This document shows positions 30,681 to 43,194 of a stretch of 64,000 nt of DNA, piece after piece. A model generated the notes under the pieces. That model was not told the DNA's origin. It saw only the letters and a list, made by a program, of their open reading frames with translations, and made no database searches. Each line of letters starts with the position of its first letter. Positions within the stretch are counted from its first letter, which is position 1. The DNA comes from Dicyema japonicum (Eukaryota; Dicyemida; Rhombozoa; Dicyemidae): positions 217,990 to 281,989 of the forward strand of contig RDEW01000025.1 in the NCBI GenBank assembly GCA_011109175.1, written 5' to 3'. A program made the position numbers and the translations under genes.

Positions 30681-31019
30681 GTGCTTATAATAATAGAATC
30701 ACCGACAAATTAGAAGGAAATAAGTGACCGACTGGTGATCCCGGCGTCCTTAAGCATTCGTATCATATTTGTTTTGTGTTCGTCCAGAGAACCGATGCAC
30801 TTCCTGTGATAATGTCAACAGCGATGATTTTGTTGAGGACAGAAAAGATTAAGCGTTATCTGTAACAATCTTTTTTTAGAAAGTAATGAGCGTTATCGTG
30901 TAACACATCTTCCTCCGCCATGGTCAGAGGGACGATCCATTCTGAAAACTGAGTATCTCGGAAATATTAGTAGCTTAAAATAAATATTAGTATCTTCTAA
31001 TTTTTTTCACATTTCCGAC
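30681..31019. other. No gene seen
   Basis: Spacer between LINE fragments. Confidence 0.3.
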
Positions 31020-31230
31020 AGTTCTCCATTGTGTCATGTCGTGTATATACAAACTGAACAGTGTTGGTGATAGAGCGGATCCTTGGGGCACCCCATTTGA
31101 GAGAAAGCGTTTCCTCGATTTCACGTAGTTGCACATTACTTTCCCACGCCTTTCGCTCAGAAATTTAAGTATATTCGAGTCTCGATTGCATCATTTAATT
31201 TCATTGGTGATCTTTTACCAAAAAAGCTAG
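31020..31230 (-). mobile_element. Jockey/CR1-like RT fragment
   Basis: The minus frame reads FLSERRGKVMCNYVKSRKRF, then LSNGVPQGSALSPTLFSLYI and HDMTQW. NGVPQGS.LSPTLF..YI.D is the palm motif before the active site in Jockey/I/CR1-type LINEs. The fragment ends before YADD. Confidence 0.75.
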
Positions 31231-34200
31231 AGAGTGGAAACCATTGTCCTAGGATCAGTTAAAAACACTCCCTCATTTCCCATAAGCATATGACTTAGGG
31301 CTTAGTTTGTGTCGTACTTGAAAGACTGCTCCCTCAAAAGAACTTTCTGGAGATACATAACAAAAAAGCACCTTGTTATATTAAATCCAACCAAATTTTA
31401 AATTTAATTTAGCCTTCTGAACGGGTATCAAGGTCCGCGTCCCAACGGTAGGGTGCTGCCGGTTCTGTACATTCCGTTTGAGATACAAATCCCAAGGTCG
31501 GGGTTAGACGCAGAGAAAGTTTCCAACTAAGTGATCGCATATAATAGAAGTGTCTTAGATTTGGTTGGAGTATGACGTCTAAGAAAGAAGACGAGAGGTT
31601 GCATCCACATTGAGGAGATAAAGATAAACCTACCATTAAGCACATTATAGTCAATGATAGTCATCTTAGTTACTATGAACTCAAAACTCTTGTCGAAAAC
31701 CTCTGGATTATATTTCAATTTGTCGTGTCCTACTGTTAGAAAAAATACAAGGACAAACCTTCTCTAGAAAAGACTCTTAGAGCCGACAACTGGATTAAGG
31801 AAACTAGAAAAATCACTTTGACACGTTATATTATTTCCAGACTTCAGAGAACTCAGCCCACAAGAAATGATAGCAGGATGTAGTTTTTGTTGGCGGACTG
31901 TTTCATATCAATAAATAGATGATCCAAAGGGTCACCAAAGACCAAGTGAAACAGAGTGGCTTCGAGAGCATATCTCGATAGCTATTGTTAGAGGAAACTG
32001 CATCACCATTCAAGCTTCCTAAGTTAACTCTAAACTAACAATATTTTGGTTTTTTGTTTTTTATCACCGGATAATTAAATATGCGAGCATTTTTAGGACT
32101 GTTTCGATTTATTCCGTACAAAGGACAGTAGACCTTATCTATGTCTTCTTCGTTCTTCAATAGTTTTTTTAAAGTACTTATACCTTTCAAGATGATGAAC
32201 GCGTACGTATTGGAATCTCATTGGGATCACTTTCTGAAAAAATTCTCATGGATTGACAAAACGTATCAGTGAGGTCAACTTAAGGAGCATTTGCGTGTGA
32301 GGTGTGAAACCCTCCGTTAGGAAACGAGCATATGTTTGTCGGGGATGAATAGTTAGTTGTTAAATTTTAATTTAAATAAAATCAATGGACTAAACGGATA
32401 TCTGGGAGTTCTTAATGTTCTTAGAGAATGAAGAAGTATTTACGCGAATCAAGATTATCAGTGACATACGCATTTCTTTCACATGCTCTTCGTGGATCTA
32501 TCCGTCGATGCTATTGAAGTTACTCAGTAAATTATACTCAGTCTCAGACACGAAAAATTTGAGAATATCCACCTACAAAGTAAAATGAGGTATATAAATT
32601 TAAATTTACCACAAAAAATACAAGGTAATGCAATTTTCTTACATTAGCGTTGATACACCAGTTAATCAGGAGCCAACTATAACTTTGCTATACAATCTGG
32701 GTATGCAGTCCACAAGAGTTCAATGCACCTCGCTTGTGTTACCTACGCTTGCATGTTGGAACTTATCGTTTTTTTCACAATAGAAGTGAAATGAGGTTAC
32801 ATCTTTAAATAATGAAGACATTTCGTGCAATATAGGCCAAACATCGACCAAAAACTTGACTAGATAATTCCACGTAATGGTCAGATAATGAACGTAGAAT
32901 TGAAGAATTTCTTAGTCATTAAATTAACTAAATATCACCAAAGGCTCACGACAATAAAGATAAGCTTATTTTAGAAGACAACCTCAGAGTTGATATCCAA
33001 TATAAATTCTCTTGCGATTGCAAATCTCCTTGTGACGTGAGACTCCTTTCGTTAATAGAGACGCCTCCCCGTTATTTGCGTCAAAAAGTTCCTAGAAGAT
33101 CAAACATGAAAAAAACTTTCTTTAATTTGCTTTCCTATTTTCATTATTTCGTTTACTTTTTTTTAATCCAAGTTCGATTTTTTGACAGATGTAAAATTTC
33201 TGGAGTGTTCTTTAGATGTCAGTGAAGATTCATTTTATGCATTTTTAGGTTGGCTGGTTATACCTTAGAAAGTCAGACATTCTTTAAATTGACTGTTGAG
33301 TGACTTGAATAGTACGAAAAGGGATTGATTTTTGCTTGACTTAGAGTCTAAATTATCTACGTGTGTGTTACAACAAAGATGGGTAAAAAGTGATTCTGAA
33401 AATTTTTGGGTGTTTGTTCACTTGAAAACTGGTTATGTGTGGAGTAGGACTACGGTTTAATTGCTCTTGGTCTGCAGTAAATAGAGTTACTGAGCATTTG
33501 CTAGTGAAATAGTAATCCAATTCGAAGATTTAGCGGATTTTAAGTTAGAATTTGAGTGTGGAGCATTTAACTGAGGCGGAGATTAAAAAGGAGGAGAGGA
33601 CTGAAAATCAACATGTGAAAAAATTGCTGAACCGAGAAATTGAAGTGTAAACAGGTTTGACCAGTCTCTCACAGAAAACTCTCACAAATCTCTGATTCCA
33701 ATGAGAGAATAGTTTGTTGGAGGGATTTTGCTAGCTAAGCAAGGAGGTATAATGATCGACTTTCTCTGAACATTTGTACCCAGACTACAAAATTCGAGTT
33801 GAGTGCATCAAATCCGTTGGGTCCAAAATGATACAAATGGAGAATACAAGGATTTTGGCAGAATTTAGACCTTTTTTGATTGAACGTTGATTTCGACTTA
33901 TTTTTTCCCAGATTTTTACAAACTTTCTGTAATCTCGTTGTTTTGTTTGCAATAATTAAATCGGCAGCAAATAAATCATTAAAAAATATGTCCATGGTTT
34001 GACAAAAATTTGATTCAATCGTAAAAACATATTAACTAATTCTTGGACTCTGACACGTTCCAGTAGAACCCCACGTATCGAATCAACCTAACTCAGTAGA
34101 TCTCTAATATCAAGCCGTCACACAAAAGGATTCATATCTTCATTCAACCTGGAGAATATTTCGATTCCTGGCGACAAGTTGCTTCAGCTTACTAAACAAT

Positions 34201-35377
34201 TTTCTTACTGAACGATTCTTGGCGACAAGTTCTGGGATTGTCTCAACTTACTGAACAATTTCCTTTGGATTACTTTGCTTGGTAACTCCAAGGAAACGAT
34301 TATTTTGTCAACGATGTAACTAACCACGATAACAACACCCTTGGAATTCATGATCCGAAGGAATAACGGAGGAGGAATGATCCAACGTGATCAGGAGATA
34401 ACCTGACCCTAACAAGAGCACTGAGCCAAGCTGATTAATAAGCGAGTCATCAAACATGGTTGTACTATGTGGTGCTGGAGTTTTCGTTTCTTGCGGAATT
34501 CTTGATTTACGTTCGAGAAACAGTATCTACTGAAAGATCGGACGGAGTATCCTGAGAATCGAATGGTTAACAACACCATTCACATTCTGTATCAATATTT
34601 TTCAAATTTTCCCGTTTGTTGTATTTTACATTATGCAGCGTAGAAAAACCTGTCTCGCATAAATATGTCGTTGAAAAGTGTAAAATAATCGTCAGTGCTT
34701 GTGTAGATAATCTGGGATATATGCTACGAACATATTTTTTGAAATTTATTGGAATAGTCCGGATGCTTGGAAGTAAAATGTCTATTTAGTTGCTAGGAAC
34801 CATTTATTTAAATTTGTATTTGGCTGGCGGCACACCGTTTGACAATCGGTTTACAACCTTAAATTATTAACTCTTTTTGATGCGTGTATATTACTCTGAA
34901 AATTCGGTTTCATTCAAAAGTTATTTTCTTAAGGGATAGATGGAATACCGATAATCTTAATAAAAAGCTAGGTCCCCTCACTCTCATAGTTTTACTTTTC
35001 CATCAACATCGACACTTCACTGTTTCGCTTTTGTATTTTATCACCATTCCGACTTCCCAAATACCGATTATGCAGTACACTAAATATTGAAGAGTACTAG
35101 ACCCTATAGTTGACCTCAACAAATAACAGAGGATGTACATTTACTAAGCCACAACAGGTCTACCATATTCGACAGTCTGACGGTTAACCAACCAAAGCCG
35201 CTAAGATTATTTAAAAGTAGATTGGTATCTGGTTGTATACTCAACCACTGACTTCGTAACCAAATAATAACACGTGACCTATGTTACAAAATAAATCGAA
35301 TTATGATTATATAAAATTAAATAAAATAGACACGTGACCACGAATGAATTCAGAATAATTAATAACAAATTTAAAGG
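31231..35377. other. Long AT-rich region without firm genes
   Basis: No LINE or host domain was recognised. Candidates looked at: an 86-codon minus frame at 33735-33995 (ending GFDALNSNFVVWVQMF), and frames near 31409-31718, 33037 and 34884; all lack domains. A short imperfect direct repeat built on 'ttc(t/c)tggcgacaagtt' and 'acttactgaacaatttcc' lies at 34155-34265. Confidence 0.35.
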
Positions 35378-35700
35378 TTAACGTGAGGCACCGGGCTTTT
35401 CTGCGCTATTTTTTAATGACAGATTTTTTAACGCTTCAGACAAACTGGAAGGTGTAACCGGGGTGTTGTCATGAGCTCCTTCCACGTGGAGAATGTTGGA
35501 ATTACGAAGTAAGTCATCTGTTGAGTCTCCTCCATTTATAAATTCAGAGAGGGCTTTCTAGGTTTTGAAATGAAGCGGTACTTTATAATTCCAATTTGAT
35601 CGCTCTAACAATTCCCGAGATCGATCATCACCAGCACCTGTAGAGCACTAAACATATATATCATTATCAATTTTATCAATTCCTTCTCCGATTCCGTCAT
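35378..35700 (-). CDS. UBA-like domain protein
   Basis: After a start candidate at 35700 (MTESEKELIK...) the minus strand reads CSTGAGDDRSRELLERSNW and NYK. A 24-bp GT..AG intron (35558-35581) follows, then KALSEFINGGDSTDDLLRNS and a Ser/Asn-rich tail ending AEKPGASR at 35378. The pattern TGA..D.(S/A)R.LLE.SNW(N/D)...AL..F fits the UBA-like fold at the N-terminus of UBX/FAF/p47-type proteins, which bind ubiquitin. The join between the ATG segment and CSTG is out of frame by one base or needs an unseen intron. The second intron restores the domain and is well supported. Confidence 0.5.
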
Positions 35701-36060
35701 TCTGAATACTTAATAACACAATGGTGATGTTGTATTGTATCAATTAGTTTTTTGTGTTTGCCAATAAAAATAATATAATTTTAATATTAAATTTTAATAT
35801 TATAAAAATAATTTATTTCTATATTTATTCAATTAAATTTTATGTAAGTCATAAATTAACGTCAGATTGCCAATTTCCTACATGTTAGCGAAACTGGGGG
35901 TAATAATTTAATTTAACGTCAGTTTTTTAAATCGAATTTATTTTTTGTCTTTTTATAATTTTTAAATAAGTTTCATTTATTTAATCGTCGACCTTATTCA
36001 AATTGATTTTCGATTTCACGATGTTAATTTATGACTAATTTTATGTAGTTTTAAAGGATT
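35701..36060. other. AT-rich spacer
   Basis: Very AT-rich, no frames. It would contain the promoter region of the minus-strand UBA-like gene. Confidence 0.35.
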
Positions 36061-36300
36061 TTATGGTTAATTTAAAATGATAAGTTACAAAAAGAGAGAA
36101 AAAATGAAAAATCAGCAAGAAGATGAGATCTTCGAAAAATCACATATAAACAAAAGAAAACGGATGATCCCCTACACTGCCTGTTCGTGTGGATTTCACA
36201 TGTCCTGTGTCGGAATGACTAAAAGAACCCTGGCATTGTCAGTCATGCCTGCTACCAGAGAATACGACATCATCGACTCTACGCTATCTTTCTGAACAAT
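36061..36300 (+). other. PHD-finger-like fragment
   Basis: The plus frame reads YTACSCGFHMSCVGM, and after a frameshift KEPWHCQSCLLPENT. Together C.C..H..C...W.C..C fits the second half of a PHD finger. PHD fingers occur in host chromatin proteins and at the N-terminus of some CR1-like LINE proteins. With no continuation, the source is unclear. Confidence 0.4.
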
Positions 36301-36315
36301 GTCATTTGATTATCA

Positions 36316-36905
36316 TTAAATACTTGAATTGATTTCAAACCTGACACACACGTGAGTACTCCTGCTCAGAATTCCCAAAGCTGCCCATGTATCTGTCACA
36401 GACTGCCTATGTGAATGTATTGAAAGGGCAATCTCTGAGGATTGGGTAGGATTATTATTCTTCGCTCCATTCACACTATGCGTACCCCATAGGAGGGGGA
36501 AAGAAGAGAAATCACTCACGTCCATAGTAATAGAAAATGTCAACACATTCTCCTCTGGGAACTTATTGGTTGACTCCTAAAAGCTTACGTACAGAGTCCA
36601 AAACTATGAGAAGCAAACGTCGATAGTCTCGGATATAAAAGATTACAAAGTGCAATAGCTTTCTGAAGGTGGAATCCTTACTGCTGTGAGGATTCTTCAA
36701 GATCAGAACCGTATACTTCAACCACCCGAACAGTCCTACGCAGCACTCGTTGAGCGACACCAGAGTCTCCCATACGATTATAGTAAACCTCCTTCAATTC
36801 CAAGAATTGTTGTGGCAGTTTGAAATTTTTGCTAAATAGCCCAATACCACCTATATCAACCGTAAACCTCCAAGTTTTGAAGCCACTCTGACTTTGAAGC
36901 AGTCA
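36316..36905 (-). other. Unidentified coding-like region
   Basis: Several overlapping minus frames are open: SGFKTWRFTVDIGGIGLFSK (weakly like the SQSGFR..RST.D motif of LINE RTs, compare 59.7 kb), then NRMGDSGVAQRVLRRTV, and SVTDTWAALGILSRS near 36350. Short GT..AG pairs could link some, but no known family guides the choice. It follows an AATAAA signal of the gene at 36998-37500. Confidence 0.28.
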
Positions 36906-36997
36906 ATCAAACTTTATTTAAAAAACACAAAAATCAATCATAATGATACCCGCCGACATAATTGACGTTGCGCTGTTTCTCATGATTGCAACAGAGA

Positions 36998-37500
36998 TCA
37001 ACTGGAGAAACCACTGAGTGCGTCGTGACCTTTTAGTGTAGCCAGACGTCCCAGCTTCTTTAGGAAACGAAGAAATTTCCAGCTTATTCCTTCAGTTGTC
37101 TCAACTACTAAGGTGGCAAAAAGTGAACCGATCGTGTAGCTCTTCGTATTTCTTATCCTTTGCTTACATTTTCAATCGGCCTGACAAGCTTATTTCCTTT
37201 CTGAATTAGTGTAAGTAATCCTTCCATAACCAGAGCCGGCATTATGGGAAAGTTCTATAAATACCATTAAACACAATTAAAGTGAATGACATTATACGAG
37301 TAAAGTCGTTCATAGCCATCACGGCTCACAGGAAACTGATATATTGGGTTATCGACGAAGGATATGCTATTGGAGGATGCTGTTTTATCAAGAGACTGAT
37401 AGATGGAATTGAAAAAAAGGAAACCTTCTTTGACTTGTCTTGATAGCAGTGGATTGATTTCTGTATTTTGGCAAATACTGACGAGGTGCTCTTCAGTCAT
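36998..37500 (-). CDS. Unidentified 146-residue protein, three exons with 36- and 26-bp introns
   Basis: ATG at 37500 starts exon 1 (37291-37500, MTEEHLVSICQNTEINPLLS...). Introns 37255-37290 and 37142-37167 are GT..AG. Exon 2 (37168-37254) reads NFPIMPALVMEGLLTLIQKG, and exon 3 (36998-37141) SYTIGSLFATLVVETTEGIS and KFLRFLKKLGRLATLKG, stopping at 36998. Exon lengths 210, 87 and 144 keep one frame, giving 146 residues. An AATAAA hexamer lies ~80 bp past the stop. No domain is recognised; the middle is hydrophobic and the end basic. The regular tiny introns, phase agreement and polyadenylation signal support a real gene. Confidence 0.5.
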
Positions 37501-37752
37501 TTAAGCCTCTGCCATTGAAGGTTTGATTACCGTCCAAACGTGGATTAAACACGTGGCGATTGACTTCATATGCTCAACCAATAAAGTTAACTACTTCTAT
37601 TCTTTAGCTGGCAAAATCAGCCACTATAAGCAATAATGGCTGACAAGTTTACACGAATTTAAAACTGTCGAAATTTCGTTGCGAAGACGTAACGACGAAT
37701 AATCGAATATAAACGTAACATCGCGAAATATGCAATATTAAGAGGTTCATTA
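37501..37752. promoter_or_regulatory. Divergent intergenic region between two gene candidates
   Basis: A 252-bp gap separates a minus-strand gene (start 37500) and a plus-strand gene (start 37753). Divergent promoters are likely here; no specific element was identified. Confidence 0.3.
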
Positions 37753-38052
37753 ATGAATGACAGGAGAAGAGAGACGAACAGACGGTCGTCAGCCAGGTAC
37801 AGAGAAAGGATGAATTCGAAGATTAGGGATCTAGAACATGTAATAGTGTCACTTATATTAGGAATGGAGGATTAAAAACGAGGAATATTGCAAAAAACTT
37901 AAGGAAGTTGTTTTTAAAAGGTTCTTGGAGGATGTTCTTGAGGGAGAGAGACGATCCCAATTGACCGTGAGAAGATCAGATCGATGTCGTACCCTGAGTT
38001 TGTGGATTACATTAGAACTATTTTTGACAATGCTTATTCATTCATGGTTTAA
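37753..38052 (+). CDS. bZIP-like transcription factor (ATF4/CEBP-like), compact or 3' part
   Basis: ATG at 37753 opens MNDRRRETNRRSSARYRERM. The basic region N-x2-S-S-A-R-Y-R fits the bZIP N-x7-R signature, and RYR is typical of ATF4-like factors. Exons are 37753-37839, 37862-37966 and 37999-38052, with introns of 22 and 32 bp (GT..AG). The joined frame has 81 codons and ends in TAA. After the basic region comes NSKIRDLEHEWRIKNEEY and CKKLKEVVFKRFLEDVLE, a charged amphipathic segment in which the leucine spacing is imperfect. Such proteins dimerise and bind DNA in the nucleus. The first intron lies between basic region and zipper. An N-terminal part may lie upstream. The weak zipper keeps the call moderate. 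Confidence 0.5.
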
Positions 38053-38620
38053 TCATTTTTTAGTCTTCTTTCTGTGTTAATGTGGTTAAAATAGGATTAT
38101 GTGAATTTACCCCTTCGCGTTTATTATAGTCTTTGGGCATACATTATGTCGTTCAAAGGGTAGGACTTGAAGTTAAGGGGACTTGAATGACAGTAAAACC
38201 TTGTCATCATTTGAATAAAATCCATATTAATGCAAATAAAAATGAGTAATTTAATAATAATGACACGTGGTAATTGTGAGTTAGTAATTAATAAGAGGGA
38301 GATTCTCAATATTATTCTTAACTCGGTGTTCTTTAAGAGCCCAATGCAATCTCTTTATGCTTTCGTTGCAGACAGGTGCGCTTGTTTTCTTAACAAGACC
38401 ACGAGGGGGGTTGATCCAGTCACAGAACTGGGGAAATTGTGTTACGTCTCGATAGCTGTGGATTTCAAATCTTAGGTTTATTTTTGTTATATCCGTCGAT
38501 ATGGTTTTACGAAGATAATTATTGATGGAGTCGATAGACTCTAGTGAGTGTTTTGTGATGCAATTTTTTCTAATTCAATTTTGAAACCATCAAAGCTGAA
38601 CGGACATTTTAAATCTATCC
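38053..38620. other. No firm gene
   Basis: An 81-codon plus frame at 38230-38475 shows no domain. Confidence 0.3.
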
Positions 38621-38840
38621 ACGCGGGGTGGGGAGGAAAAACGTTCAGAAAATGTTCTTGAATGTTTAAAGGCTAAAAGGTGACGATACGATATCCAAGG
38701 AAGCTTTCGAAGCTTGATTTACCTGCATTGACAAACCGTTACTTTTGGCGTCATTCAAAGTAGCATATGAAGTTGCGAAGTCAAAGGGTTCCGACCCTTG
38801 CAAAAACACTGCAAGTTCTGGTTCCATTTGCAACAACTTG
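38621..38840 (+). mobile_element. Possible hAT (ZBED5-like) transposase fragment
   Basis: The plus frame reads LLLASFKVAYEVAKSKGSDP, resembling the 'ASY.V...IAK..KP' helix of ZBED5-like hAT-derived proteins. Two stops precede it. A clearer hAT C-terminus lies at 56680-56929. Confidence 0.35.
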
Positions 38841-38984
38841 GCTATATGAATCTGGACTTTCGTCTCTACTATATATAAAAAATAAGTACCGAAACGCTCT
38901 TAACCCTGAAAATTTACAAAAAACAACGTTTCAAAGAATTAATTAAAACTCAAAGGCAGAGAAAGTCTCAAGGAACTTGAATAA

Positions 38985-40325
38985 TTTTTTTGAATCAAAT
39001 TCGAATTCTGTTAGATTTAAAATCGGCGGTGTGAGGTTGGTTTTTAAATTTTTGGGGTGTGTACTTAAAACGAATAGGGAAGTGCTGTCCTACATCTTTT
39101 AACCAAATACGGAAGACGCATTGGCCAAACAAGGAATTAAAGTGCTCCGTCTAAAGAGAACTATTCGTTCGAAGTTAATTGAAGGTGGAACTCGCGCAAC
39201 CATCGAGGAACTTTCTTAAAGTATACCACGAAACCCAACACTCGACGACTACATTAATTTGTTTGAGCCAGAATCCGTTGCTGCCTCACAACCTACGCCC
39301 AGTCGGTCTTCCAGCCGGTCTAAATTACTCCGAAGTTGCCCCCACGTTCTGTTTCCACCAACTTGATAGCCTTCGACAAGAAGGGAGGCGAAGTACGACG
39401 GGTTGCAGTAAGGGTTTGTCTTCGTGATGCTGGCTGAAAAGATTGCCTCCCGATATTCTATCTACCTGGCTAAACAATTCTTGAACCCACTTTCAAGTAT
39501 GAGTCGAAGTTCGTCTAGGATGCGAGGTTGCTGTTCACTCCGTTAGAACATTCCTAAAATGCAGTATGGAAGATTCCCAGGATATGTTTAAACAGTTTTA
39601 GGAAAGATAATATTCGGGAGTCGGAAAGATGCCTAATATTTTTGAAATTGTGAAGTAGTTCTATATTTTACTTTCATCCTTATTCTTTGGGGACTACCTA
39701 ATCCCTTCGTCTACCGGAGTGCAACAAGGAGATCCCCTTGGCCCTCTGTTGTTCTGTTTTTCAATCGAATAATCACCAAATTTCCTCATTCGTTTTCAAC
39801 CTGTGTTATCTGAATGATGCGGTTCTCAGAGAACTTCCAGATTATGTCTTCCAGGATTTGGGGGTGATAATAGAAGGTGGTCTGGAATTAAATTATAATA
39901 AGTACGAAATCTACAATTGTGGACTTTCAAAAGAAAAGTATCCAAATTGTGTTATCTTTGTTAAGAGGAAACCCTTTTCTCTAAAGGAAGTCATCGATTG
40001 CTTCAAATTCCACTTACTTGGAAGTTACGAACTTAAACCATTTGAAAACAAGCAGAGGATCAAACCTGGTCCATTTTGTCATTATTTGACAGGAATAACT
40101 CCTCTCATTACAACCGTATAGGGGATCAACTGTAATCCAACATGCCAAAACAACTAATAAAAAAAAGAGTGAATTAATTCTACAAATCCTTTAATACAAG
40201 ACAAAGAGAGGTAAATTGATTATAGCGATCTATGTGAGGCAAAAATAGCGGTCCTTAACGATTTGAACAACATCTCCCCTTCCCTCGCTGAACTAGAACC
40301 ACCTTCAAACTACAGAAGAGACACA
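38985..40325 (+). mobile_element. Family W element, decayed N-terminal and RT part
   Basis: Plus-strand pieces: GIKVLRLKRTIRSKLIEGGT and TRATIEELS (~39130-39220), STGVQQGDPLGPLLFCFSIE (~39715-39770), CYLNDAVLRELPDYVFQDLG (active-site loop, YLDD decayed to YLND), and GGLELNYNKYEIYNCGLS. At 40220-40310 comes AKIAVLNDLNNISPSLAELE. The C-terminal nuclease-like domain is absent. Confidence 0.75.
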
Positions 40326-42666
40326 GCTATGTTGATCTGACTATGCTGATAAGGAGATTCTTGATCGTAAAGAACATGATAAATAAGTGCATTGAGTTCA
40401 TCCATGGATCAAGACAGTAACGAAAACAACTAGAAAAGGGAATTTAGTTAAATTGACAATAATATTGAAGAAAACTACCTCATCTTTTCTGGGAGGACGT
40501 GGGACTGATAATATTGGTTATCACTGATTACCACAATTAGAACCCAAGGAGGAGTAAAATGTGCAGTTTATGCTGCTCAAGGTATTATCGGTAAATAATC
40601 AGAACGACCACCACGAAATACAAAATAATGATTTCCTTCCTCAAGCAAAGTCGAAGACTTTTTCTCGATTGATCTCCACTTTACGACTCCGAGGATTCTC
40701 ATGAAACATCGAATTAATGCATAAACGATAAATTTAGAGACAATTTACGGTTGATTGGAGAGATTATCACTCACAAACTGGAGTTGTCCCTGATTTCTTA
40801 CGATAATCCCAAATATTGGAATATATTCTTCAGAACGTATTTTGTGTACAACGAGGTGACATTTTATCTTATATTTGTGGGATAGAGCATTGAATTCAAC
40901 TGCGAGGCAAAGGTTTCTTGTTTTGGAACATTACAGATGGGATTTACCAGAGTAGTGGCCCTCCCCAATATTTGATATGATTGTTACTCCAACAAGTGGG
41001 ATGATCAAACCCAACGAGATAACATAGCTATGTATCTAAGTTTAATTCAGGAACTATACACTAATTTGACTGAACTAGTGAGATCACTCCAATCATCTCC
41101 CAACATTGAAGTTCGAACAAGTGAAACCTCCTGTCAGACCTTTCTCAAAATCAAACCAGTATAGTCTCATCAATGGACTTTAGGATATGTTAAAATTTGA
41201 TAGAGTTTACATGGGCTCTTCACTCGCTCTTCCATGAACTATTGATAGTAAGGTATTAGGGGATATTATCTCAGTCACAAAATGAAACAAAAGTAGAGTT
41301 TCATGTGTCGAACTACAGAGGTTTTAGTTTAGTAACAAGTCAATAGAATGAAAGACGTTATTGGTTATATTTTACTTTGTAGAGCTGAGACTGGACAAAG
41401 TCGACGATATACTGTCTTTAGTCAGTCTGACGAAAGAATCGAGTTGTCCACAGTATTCCACCATCTGAGGTTAATGAGTTTGTTAGTCTTAGATCGCCAC
41501 CTATGACTTTGATGTTTCAATCTCAATAAATGGTTAGTTTTTTTATTAATCCGTTTTTTTATTTAAAAAAATAAAAAATAAATAAATGGAGTGTTCATTA
41601 AACCACGTAGTCGACAGTCTATCAGATATTCAGTGTCCGATAATTTCCGTTGATGTCCCCGTCTCTCAACATAACTTCCCCGTTTATAGCAGGGACTGTC
41701 CTGAAGCAATCACTTTTAATTTCCAGTAGTAATGTGGAGTTTGTCAACACATGCAAGCAACTCACCGATTCTAAGATGACTCCAACAGGGAAAGCAGTGA
41801 GTTTGTTAGACAGCCGATCTTCCATATCAACAAAACTAAAGGCACTTTAGAATTTAACTGAAAGTCCAAGTTTGGCTTATTTTCATCAGATGATGTTGTT
41901 TCCTCAAATTCTATATTTTCAGAGAGTATTCAGACGGAGTAGACTTTGGAGTTGAAGAGTCAACTAAATTTTTATCTTTGATGTGATCATTATTGGCAGA
42001 CCCAGCAGAAGCTTCAATTCCCGAGTTGACGTGTATATTAGAATATCAATTAACCCCTGCGAACTGATCATTCCACCATTCCCTATCCCTTAAGTATTCC
42101 ACCAAAGTCTCACTTTTCGTTACGAATTATAGAAAGTATTACTTTAATGAGTTTTAGAAACTCAACCTCAAAGTTAAACTGCCAGAGTTGGGGGATCAAA
42201 CTCACTTTAGAGTCAAATTTAAACATGATGATGGTAAATGAATGTTTGGTCATTGTAGTTCTTAAAAAAGTCTCATTCTCCACAGAAAATAAAGTGCATT
42301 GTATACTTCAAAAGCCAAGTGCCTATTTTGTTATTTGATAAAATACTGTTTGTTGATGACATGAACAATTGGTTTGTTGTTATTGTGTATGGTAGCTTTC
42401 CACTTTGGGTTGTTGCCTCGACTGATGAACCCTGTTTTCCTGCTATTCCTTCCTTGGAGACACCTGTCAGGTGGTACAAATGGAAATCCATCTGTAAATG
42501 TATTACTTATTCTTAGTTGTGGAAGTCAAGTCACGAATCTTCTAATGTTCACAAAACGGCGACATTTGGTCAAATCTGATACAAACAGTAATGCCACCAC
42601 AGTCTTTCAGTTCTCTCTTTGAACACCCTATGAGAACTCACTACTCTGAACAGTAATCCCTATAGA
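40326..42666. other. Unresolved region
   Basis: No LINE motif was recognised. Open frames on both strands at 41622-41850 (minus MEDRLSNKLTAFPVGVILES) and 42273-42520 have coding-like composition, but no family is recognised and strand choice is ambiguous. Confidence 0.3.
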
Positions 42667-43094
42667 TTGATGGTAGATATTAGCGATAGTTTGATTGCTG
42701 AGAGGGAGTACATGGATGTGGCCTCAGACGAGACTGATAAACCCGTCGTAAGTGACTATCTCCACGAATTGATTTGTTTTCCAATATTATGCAAAAATAA
42801 CTTTTACTACTACACGTGTGTGCTGAATGTTGTTCAAACGTGGTTTTCCTATTATTCCAGCCCTAAATGGATACGTTTTCTTCAAAATCCCCGAATCCAT
42901 ACAAAAGTGATCCGTGCATAGTAGTACATTCTAATTCCAATGACAATCGTCAAAATCTGCGAATTACAACTCTTCAATTTAGAAGTGATCCATCATATAT
43001 GCAGGAAGATCTGTACAAGGAATTCTATCAGACTATACTCTCCTCAATGACCCAAAGAGAGAGTCAGCATGATATTGGATATATCAAACATTAA
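42667..43094 (+). CDS. Unidentified protein, possible two-exon gene
   Basis: Plus frames read MVDISDSLIAEREYMDVASD then ETDKPVVSDYLHELICFPIL (42667-~42790), and MDTFSSKSPNPYKSDPCIVV, NSNDNRQNLRITTLQFRSD, then YMQEDLYKEFYQTILSSMTQ to a TAA at 43094. A GT..AG segment of ~43 bp ending just before the second ATG could be an intron. Composition is coding-like, but no domain is recognised and the join is not supported by homology. Confidence 0.3.
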
Positions 43095-43194
43095 TCAACT
43101 TTATAAGTAGTTTCCGTTATATTTGGCAGAGACCTATGAGAATAACATTTTTTTTAATAATCATTACTTTGTTTAAACAATCGTATAAATTACC

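Noticed and set aside
36560-36905. Well-spliced novel gene model on the minus strand
   Set aside because: Its first segment resembles the SQSGFR motif of LINE RTs and the later joins are unsupported; left as unresolved.
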